From positions 1-44,430 of IMG/VR virus record IMGVR_UViG_3300042922_000561: a stretch of DNA of 44,430 nt; one strand, written 5' to 3'. This document shows positions 39,852 to 44,430 of this stretch, in pieces. Both the position numbers and the translations under genes were made by a program. Below the pieces are notes generated by a model. That model saw only the letters and a list, made by a program, of their open reading frames with translations. It did not search any database and had not been told where the DNA came from. Position 1 is the stretch's first letter. Each line of letters begins with the position of its first letter. Source of the DNA: a virus.

Positions 39852-40191
39852 CTTTACGTGTTATTATATGTTCTACATGTTCTGTTTTGATCAAAAATGT
39901 TTTTTTAGTTGTCCTACCACCGATAGTACAATTTGAACTTGTAAGTATTGGTTCAGGCCCTTGTTCTCCTACGATATATTCGGTTTCTTTCTTAACAAAT
40001 CCAGGGATCTTATATTGTTTTTTCGGAATTGTTATTCTGCCTATATACTCTCGAGTTAACATCCACAACCCCAAGTGCGTCCGGGGCCGCCGTTTTGGGT
40101 ACATACCAACAGAATTAAAACGCTTTTTTAGCTTAAACCAAGCAACTGTTGCTTCGATTTCGCTTACTGGGTATTTTCGTTTTCTTTTCAT
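39823..40191 (-). CDS. Basic hypothetical protein
   Basis: The protein has 122 residues with a basic N-terminus (MKRKRKYPVSEIEATVAWFK) and a beta-rich end with YIVGEQGPEPILTSS. Possibly nucleic-acid binding. No family was recognised. Confidence 0.55.
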   Translation of the reverse strand: MKRKRKYPVSEIEATVAWFKLKKRFNSVGMYPKRRPRTHLGLWMLTREYIGRITIPKKQYKIPGFVKKETEYIVGEQGPEPILTSSNCTIGGRTTKKTFLIKTEHVEHIITRKDVSNYNKNN

Positions 40192-40198
40192 TTTTTAC

Positions 40199-40411
40199 TT
40201 AAGGTGTTGCGGTGAAAATTAAGTTCATATCTTTTACCTTTCCTGGATGCTTAGATTTTAATTCAAGGTCAAAAGATCCATCGGAAAAGTATGTCCCCGA
40301 TACTTCATGTCTATCAAGAATAACCAACGAAGCCAATACAATTTCCCGGTCAATTGGTTTATCATAAACGTGCACTGTGCCGTTTTCAATGATCGTAACA
40401 TTACCTAGCAT
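40199..40411 (-). CDS. Small hypothetical protein
   Basis: The protein has 70 residues from the ATG giving MLGNVTIIENG; the longer frame would need a TTG. Beta-rich. It overlaps the upstream gene by 11 bp. Confidence 0.5.
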   Translation of the reverse strand: MLGNVTIIENGTVHVYDKPIDREIVLASLVILDRHEVSGTYFSDGSFDLELKSKHPGKVKDMNLIFTATP

Positions 40412-41021
40412 CAGATATTTGGATAAGATCTTCAATTTCGGATAACTCCGCCTTCAATTTATTCATAAATTTCAATTCACTTTGATAAGAATTACTATCT
40501 TCTTTTAATTCTAAAAGCTTTGATTCGGAACTTTTGATAATTCTTTTTAGTTTTTGGGTCTTGTCAAAGAAAACATAATTATCAATCATCAATTCACCCG
40601 GGGACGGAACAATATTTTCTAATGAAATCTTTGCTTCAAGATCTTTGATTTGCTTTTTTACAATCTCTTTAAGCTCATCGCGTAGACTTCCATCAATTTC
40701 ATGGAAATGTTCACGATAACATTTTAGGAATGCGAATAACTGAGCTTTGTAATTAGTACTTGAAATAATACATTCAGCATGTTTAAGTGCAAATCCAATT
40801 ATATCAACCAAGTTGTTGATGAGATTATCCATGTCAGTTGAGTTGATGATTCTTTGATCGGCGTTCTCTTCATCAATAGTAAATGAAACGATACATTTTT
40901 GACCACCATACTCAACAACTTCTTTACCATCATATATAGACATTTTAAAGCAATGTTGTAGCCCTGAACCGCCAATAGAATATTTACCGACGTGATTAAC
41001 GTTAATTTTGATTGTTTTCAT
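40401..41021 (-). CDS. Hypothetical protein with coiled coil
   Basis: The protein has 206 residues. Its N-terminal half is mixed; the C-terminal ~80 residues are coiled coil (SSESKLLELKEDSNSYQSEL). No family was recognised. An A-rich leader precedes the start. Confidence 0.6.
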   Translation of the reverse strand: MKTIKINVNHVGKYSIGGSGLQHCFKMSIYDGKEVVEYGGQKCIVSFTIDEENADQRIINSTDMDNLINNLVDIIGFALKHAECIISSTNYKAQLFAFLKCYREHFHEIDGSLRDELKEIVKKQIKDLEAKISLENIVPSPGELMIDNYVFFDKTQKLKRIIKSSESKLLELKEDSNSYQSELKFMNKLKAELSEIEDLIQISDAR

Positions 41022-41052
41022 AATGATTTTTTGTTTTGTCTTTTACTGGCAA

Positions 41053-41070
41053 AGGCCCATTTAAGGGCCT
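41053..41070 (-). other. Intercistronic hairpin
   Basis: AGGCCC pairs with GGGCCT around a 6-nt loop. On the plus strand it is followed by six T. On the minus strand it lies in the leader of the 40401-41021 gene, as in other hairpins of this block. Confidence 0.45.
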
Positions 41071-41078
41071 TTTTTATG

Positions 41079-41288
41079 TTATTCACCTTTAAGGGTGTAT
41101 AGACTAAAGAAATTCTTTAAGGATATTCTATGAGTAGAAACCCTTCTACCTGTTGATGTTCCGTAAGTGCTTCCATCTTTCATGACTACCCACTTTTCAG
41201 AAACATTAACTATTTCATTTTCATCTTGCCATTTGATGTGGATAGCTATTTTTCCAACTTGTACTTTGTTTGTGTCTTGAGTTTTCAT
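41079..41288 (-). CDS. Small hypothetical protein behind P4
   Basis: The protein has 69 residues, beta-rich and basic (IAIHIKWQDENEIVNVSEKW). No family was recognised. It is the first gene after promoter P4. Confidence 0.55.
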   Translation of the reverse strand: MKTQDTNKVQVGKIAIHIKWQDENEIVNVSEKWVVMKDGSTYGTSTGRRVSTHRISLKNFFSLYTLKGE

Positions 41289-41290
41289 AA

Positions 41291-41354
41291 TGTTGTTTTG
41301 TTTTGTTATTCAAATGTACAAAACTTTTTATAAACTCCAAATATTTTTATAAAA
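41291..41354 (-). repeat. 64-bp direct repeat containing P4
   Basis: Identical to 44230-44293. On the minus strand it carries TTTG (41338-41341) and TACATTTG (41311-41318) 19 nt apart, the tandem TTTATAAAAA repeat and the start of the AACAAAACAAAAC leader. It is a duplicated promoter cassette placed before an unrelated gene. Confidence 0.9.
41311..41341 (-). promoter_or_regulatory. Bacteroidota-type promoter (P4)
   Basis: Minus-strand -33 TTTG (41338-41341), 19-nt spacer and -7 TACATTTG (41311-41318). It should drive the 41079-41288 gene and the genes downstream. Confidence 0.8.
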
Positions 41355-41366
41355 TTATTTTTATAA

Positions 41367-41531
41367 CTATCTAAACAAGCCGGCCCATCTAAAGAAAAAG
41401 AAAAGTATAACGGTAACAATAACGGCCTCAAGGAAACTGTATTTTGTTTCCTTCTTTTGTCCATCCTTAGCGAGATTAATACCTAGGTTTACCGCCCAGG
41501 ACACAATCATAATTATTTCGGGTGCACTCAT
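41367..41531 (-). CDS. Small membrane protein (54 aa)
   Basis: A 54-residue gene, MSAPEIIMIVSWAVNLGINL..., with a hydrophobic N-terminal stretch and a second one near the end (LEAVIVTVILFFFFRWAG). It fills the gap between P4 and the HNH-like gene. It could be a small holin-like or membrane-modifying protein. Confidence 0.6.
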   Translation of the reverse strand: MSAPEIIMIVSWAVNLGINLAKDGQKKETKYSFLEAVIVTVILFFFFRWAGLFR

Positions 41532-41542
41532 GTCAATATATT

Positions 41543-42049
41543 TTATAATCCTAAGTATTTGTAAGCTTTTAATTTTTCTTGTTCTGTTAATAAATGTTCA
41601 AATTTCCTGAACCTTTCAATTGCCAGGTCATACACTGACATAGACTTCCTTTTATTCGCATCCTGATTGTCCCAGTTGCCGTGACCGTAACACCCGCTAA
41701 AGCAGCACATAAACACTTTGTTTGATGGATGCGTTGCAACGGATGGAAATCCACCGGATGCGGTTTTAGGTAAAATATGACACGTTTGCGAACGCCTTGT
41801 GAATGATCCAGTATTTAACAGCTTTTCGCCACAATTCTCGCAGTACACTGGAAATACTAAACTTGCATCTGCAAAGAAAACATTGAGCTCTTTTGATGAT
41901 TCTTTTTTCTTTGATTTTGATTTTATTGGAGTCTTACCAATGCAATCTTTGCAGCATGCCTGTTGTATTACCTGGCCGGTATTCTTGTTTGTTCTTTTAG
42001 ACTTCCAAAGCTGTTTTACTTCATGTTGTCCAACTTCACAATACTTCAT
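41543..42049 (-). CDS. HNH-like zinc-binding protein
   Basis: The protein has 168 residues. After a Cys-rich start (CEVGQHE, ACCKDC) there is an HNH-like region: CENCGE, TCHILPK, HPSNKVFMCC and GCYGHGNWDN. The spacing of Cys, His and Asn fits a zinc-stabilised HNH nuclease or a NinG-like recombination protein. Function uncertain. Confidence 0.6.
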   Translation of the reverse strand: MKYCEVGQHEVKQLWKSKRTNKNTGQVIQQACCKDCIGKTPIKSKSKKKESSKELNVFFADASLVFPVYCENCGEKLLNTGSFTRRSQTCHILPKTASGGFPSVATHPSNKVFMCCFSGCYGHGNWDNQDANKRKSMSVYDLAIERFRKFEHLLTEQEKLKAYKYLGL

Positions 42050-42051
42050 AC

Positions 42052-42222
42052 CTACATGTCCCCGAAATGGTAATACGTTGTGTCATTTGAAGTGTCAATA
42101 GTAGGTTCTGATTTCTTAACCTGTTCTTTGACCGGTTCCACCTGGATTAATTCGTCTTTTGTACAAGATTGAATAGTAATTACTACAATCACTAATAGTG
42201 ATAATTTTAATAGATTTTTCAT
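42052..42222 (-). CDS. Small lipoprotein with probable surface-export signal
   Basis: A 56-residue gene. The N-terminus MKNLLKLSLLVIVVITIQSC is a lipoprotein signal peptide with Cys20 as the lipidation site. The next residues, TKDEL, resemble the Bacteroidota lipoprotein export signal that places lipoproteins on the cell surface. The mature part is only ~37 residues. It lies in the early gene block, away from the lysis genes. A superinfection-exclusion or receptor-masking role, as known for T5 Llp, is an inference. Confidence 0.65.
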   Translation of the reverse strand: MKNLLKLSLLVIVVITIQSCTKDELIQVEPVKEQVKKSEPTIDTSNDTTYYHFGDM

Positions 42223-42249
42223 TTTGTTCTTATTTTGTTTGTTAAAAAT

Positions 42250-42477
42250 TTAGCTGCAAATAAACTGATCGCCGCAAGTAAAATCGTCATTTATTTTTGA
42301 ATTTCTTGTTATTGTTATGTTGTTTTCTGAATTTGGATCTTTAAATTTTGTCAGCTCGTTTACTTGAAAACATACGGTATTTATATTGACACATGCAGTT
42401 TTAGCAATTCTATTGTAAGGCATCTTTAAACCAAGTCGCATAATACAAATTAAAGCCTTTGTTCCCTTATCTAACAT
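42250..42477 (-). CDS. Small hypothetical protein
   Basis: The protein has 75 residues. The N-terminal half (IMRLGLKMPYNRIAKTACVN, then INTVCFQVNEL) reads as a helix-turn-helix. Cys residues near the end (TCGDQFICS). It could be a small regulator. Confidence 0.5.
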   Translation of the reverse strand: MLDKGTKALICIMRLGLKMPYNRIAKTACVNINTVCFQVNELTKFKDPNSENNITITRNSKINDDFTCGDQFICS

Positions 42478-42499
42478 GTTTAAATTTCCATTTTTGGTT

Positions 42500-43123
42500 T
42501 TAAAATTCCAAAAGTATTACATTTAATTCCACAAGTTTAACAAAACATTCCCGACAAGCTGATGTGTCGCAAAATGCGTCGTGGGCCCCTTGCATTTCCT
42601 TTGCAAAAAGGAACTTGTATAACTCTTCGAGTTTTGGCCACTTATATCCATTGCCCCGGGCGTTGGGTATTTTACAATAATTCGTTGATTCCTTCATCGT
42701 GCATACCTCAACTAGCTTTGCGGTTACCTTCTTTTGATAGCGGATCATATCAGCCTTTAGAGTTGGGACATCAAACGCCGCGTTATGGCATACTATTAAA
42801 GTACATCTGTTCATATCATCAACAAGAATATCGTAAACCTCAGTTGCCGGCTTTCCTTCCGCCTCGCATCGTTCAGTTGACATATTGTTTTGTACAAAGA
42901 AATCTTCATCCGGTATAGTCCATCCATCCGGCTTTATGAAAGATTGGTATTTTTTAATTACTTCACCTGTCATAAGATCCAAAACCTCCCATGCTATTTG
43001 GGTAATGTTTGGAAAGTTTCCCAGGGTTGCGGCCCGGTTCCTGTTTAAGTTTTCCTGGGTAAGAGCAAGACGAAAATCTTTGATTTTTCCGTTTGTCTCG
43101 GTGTCAAGTATTATTGCTTTCAT
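42500..43123 (-). CDS. DnaQ-like 3'-5' exonuclease
   Basis: The protein has 207 residues. The DEDDh active site is clear: Asp7 and Glu9 in LDTETNG, Asp118 in HNAAFD, and His181 and Asp186 in GAHDAFCD. It belongs to the polymerase III epsilon/exonuclease family. Without a phage polymerase it may proofread for the host enzyme or trim DNA or RNA ends. It overlaps the upstream gene by 4 bp. Confidence 0.9.
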   Translation of the reverse strand: MKAIILDTETNGKIKDFRLALTQENLNRNRAATLGNFPNITQIAWEVLDLMTGEVIKKYQSFIKPDGWTIPDEDFFVQNNMSTERCEAEGKPATEVYDILVDDMNRCTLIVCHNAAFDVPTLKADMIRYQKKVTAKLVEVCTMKESTNYCKIPNARGNGYKWPKLEELYKFLFAKEMQGAHDAFCDTSACRECFVKLVELNVILLEF

Positions 43124-43548
43124 TTGTATAAGGGTTTTTTATTGTTTGAAATTCTAATGTGTGTAATGCAAGGCATACCAATAAGAGATAAAACGAAAAA
43201 TACACCTTCCACGCCCCAAATAATATCGTCGTTTTCCGCATCGTATAGATCATAATAAATACCATCCTTAACGGATGCGGTATTTTCGTCATCAATAAAA
43301 TCCCATCCGTTATTATCTTCTAATCCATTTAAAGAGATAGGACGATGACCAGCAAGTTCAGAAGAGAAATCAAATGTTTTTTCAATATTTTCTTCACCGA
43401 ACATTTGTGAGGGTGTTTTTGATTCTTCGTATCTTGTGAAATACATGAACCCATTGTTTTTAATTATCCCTCTTTGGGCGGCGGGGTCTATAGAGTCCCA
43501 ATGTTTACCGTAAGCCGAAATTATGGCGCTTTCTTTTGTTCCTTTCAT
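43120..43548 (-). CDS. Hypothetical protein
   Basis: The protein has 142 residues. The middle is acidic (YYDLYDAENDDIIWG) and the end hydrophobic (VFFVLSLIGMPCI), perhaps a membrane-associated segment. No family was recognised. Confidence 0.55.
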   Translation of the reverse strand: MKGTKESAIISAYGKHWDSIDPAAQRGIIKNNGFMYFTRYEESKTPSQMFGEENIEKTFDFSSELAGHRPISLNGLEDNNGWDFIDDENTASVKDGIYYDLYDAENDDIIWGVEGVFFVLSLIGMPCITHIRISNNKKPLYK

Positions 43549-43763
43549 TAGTCAATATTTAATGTTTTCAATTCGTTGGTTATTGGATCAAATTTGCAAA
43601 TGCAAATACTGTCAATTCCTTTGCTTGCAATAGTTCCTTGGAGTATTGTGGTCTCTACTTTCTTGTATTTTACACATTCTTCCTTTCTATTATGCTTCAT
43701 CATTATTAATGACCATCCGCCAATTAATGGAATTGCAAAAAATAATATAGTTCTAGGGTGCAT
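43548..43763 (-). CDS. Small membrane-anchored protein
   Basis: The protein has 71 residues with an N-terminal anchor (TILFFAIPLIGGWSLIM, ~5-21) and a short soluble part with Cys (SICICKF). No family was recognised. Confidence 0.55.
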   Translation of the reverse strand: MHPRTILFFAIPLIGGWSLIMMKHNRKEECVKYKKVETTILQGTIASKGIDSICICKFDPITNELKTLNID

Positions 43764-43768
43764 TTTTA

Positions 43769-43990
43769 TTAGTTTAAAAGTGAAATGAAATATTCTGAAA
43801 TTCTTTCTATCTCCTTATACGAGAATACATATCTAGCTCGCTCATCAATCTGAATATGATGGGATATTTCATGTATTTCGCATGTGGTAGTGTTATAATG
43901 CAAAGTTGTTACCGCATACTTATTAGACGCTTGAACATATATACCAGTTGGACTAAATGCCAATAGGATGAAATTTTTAGGCTTTATCAT
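43769..43990 (-). CDS. Small hypothetical protein
   Basis: The protein has 73 residues, mixed and beta-rich at the start (NFILLAFSPTGIYVQASNKY). The segment TCEIHEISHHIQIDERARY has several His. No family was recognised. Confidence 0.5.
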   Translation of the reverse strand: MIKPKNFILLAFSPTGIYVQASNKYAVTTLHYNTTTCEIHEISHHIQIDERARYVFSYKEIERISEYFISLLN

Positions 43991-44014
43991 AATAAGTTTT
44001 ATTTATGAGAATAA

Positions 44015-44030
44015 GCCCCGGTTAAGGGGC
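44015..44030 (-). other. Intercistronic hairpin
   Basis: GCCCC pairs with GGGGC around a 6-nt loop between the 44036 and 43769 genes. It belongs to the same set as the hairpins at 35200, 35842 and 38175. Confidence 0.5.
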
Positions 44031-44035
44031 CTATA

Positions 44036-44224
44036 TTATCTTAGTAAATAGATATCATTTCCACTTGTAGCATATACCGCTAAAGAAGAGAATGAGCCGT
44101 ATAAATCAAAATTTGGAGTAGTTACTATTAAAAAGCAATTTCCAACTTTAGAACGTTTAACCAATTTTGTGAAAGATGAATCTTTAATAACTTCGTTTGC
44201 TTTTGCTAATATTTGAGTTTCCAT
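44036..44224 (-). CDS. Small hypothetical protein behind P5
   Basis: The protein has 62 residues, starting METQILAKANEVIKDSSFTK. Its first residues resemble MKTQ of the 41079-41288 product, whose promoter is nearly identical, but the rest does not. It is the first gene of the early block on the circle. Confidence 0.55.
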   Translation of the reverse strand: METQILAKANEVIKDSSFTKLVKRSKVGNCFLIVTTPNFDLYGSFSSLAVYATSGNDIYLLR

Positions 44225-44229
44225 AATGC

Positions 44230-44293
44230 TGTTGTTTTGTTTTGTTATTCAAATGTACAAAACTTTTTATAAACTCCAAATATTTTTATAAAA
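44230..44293 (-). repeat. 64-bp direct repeat containing P5
   Basis: Identical to 41291-41354, 2,939 bp away. It carries the promoter, the tandem TTTATAAAAA repeat and the leader start. The flanks differ, so only the promoter cassette was copied. Confidence 0.9.
44250..44280 (-). promoter_or_regulatory. Bacteroidota-type promoter (P5)
   Basis: Minus-strand -33 TTTG (44277-44280), 19-nt spacer and -7 TACATTTG (44250-44257). On the circle it follows the terminator of the 19-675 gene and opens the early gene block. Confidence 0.85.
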
Positions 44294-44303
44294 ATAATTT
44301 TAT

Positions 44304-44430
44304 AAAAAAAAAGCGACTCTTTTAAAAGTCGCTAGTTTTGTCGAATAGAATGTTAGAATTCTTTTTCTTTGCTTTGGGCCGTTTCATGGGTAACGGTATA
44401 AGGTGTTGAATATCTTCCTTCTTTTTAAAA
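44304..44430. repeat. Right copy of 127-bp terminal direct repeat
   Basis: Identical to bases 1-127. It repeats the terminator and the 3' end of the 19-675 gene. Trim one copy to obtain the 44,303-bp circle. Confidence 0.9.

Noticed and set aside
1-44430. Any plus-strand gene
   Set aside because: All plus-strand frames overlap well-supported minus-strand genes and look like low-complexity shadows (Ser-, Phe- or Leu-rich).
1-44430. Diversity-generating retroelement, integrase or lysogeny module
   Set aside because: No reverse transcriptase, template/variable repeat pair, integrase or repressor was seen, despite the fibre genes being candidates for variation.

Overview
The window is a complete, circular tailed-phage genome. 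Bases 44304-44430 repeat bases 1-127 exactly, so the unique circle is 44,303 bp. About 75 genes are recognisable and all are on the minus strand, so transcription runs from high to low coordinates. No integrase, repressor/Cro pair, tRNA, CRISPR array or insertion sequence was seen, which suggests a virulent phage. A large terminase, portal, protease/scaffold, Cys-rich capsid protein, tail tube candidate and 1,075-residue tape measure point to a long-tailed phage, probably a siphovirus since no sheath was recognised.

The host is very probably a member of the Bacteroidota. Five promoters match the Bacteroidota consensus TTTG - 18/19 nt - TAnnTTTG. Start codons often follow A-rich leaders such as AACAAAACAAAAC instead of a strong Shine-Dalgarno site. 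A small phage lipoprotein also carries a Cys-Thr-Lys-Asp-Glu start to its mature part, like the Bacteroidota surface-export signal.

Layout in transcription order. (1) 30,428-44,224: about 37 mostly small accessory/early genes. They include a DnaQ-like exonuclease, an HNH-like protein, a lipoprotein, a MmcB-like nuclease, a NUMOD protein and a uracil-DNA glycosylase-like protein, with GC-rich hairpins and repeated promoter cassettes between several of them. (2) 9,452-30,301: late genes. Terminase comes first, then tail completion and tail genes, the tape measure, protease/scaffold, major capsid protein, tail tube candidate, portal, fibre-like proteins and a lysis cassette (M15 endopeptidase plus two single-pass membrane proteins). 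This order is unusual because the head genes lie downstream of the tail genes and far from terminase. (3) 2,473-9,150: recombination and replication. It holds a Rad52/Sak-like annealing protein, a Cas4/RecB-like Fe-S nuclease flanked by two paralogous Cys-motif proteins, SSB, a winged-helix replication protein and a DnaB helicase. No DNA polymerase is present, so host polymerase III is presumably used. (4) 19-2,394: a GHKL-type ATPase-like protein with permuted motifs, two small genes and a TnsA/resolvase-like PD-(D/E)XK nuclease ending in a terminator.

The most interesting points are the permuted GHKL-like protein, the promoter-embedded tandem repeats TTATAAAA..TTTTGTA at six sites, the Fe-S nuclease with its flanking paralogues, the lipoprotein, a secretion signal on a fibre-like protein, and a nested scaffold start.
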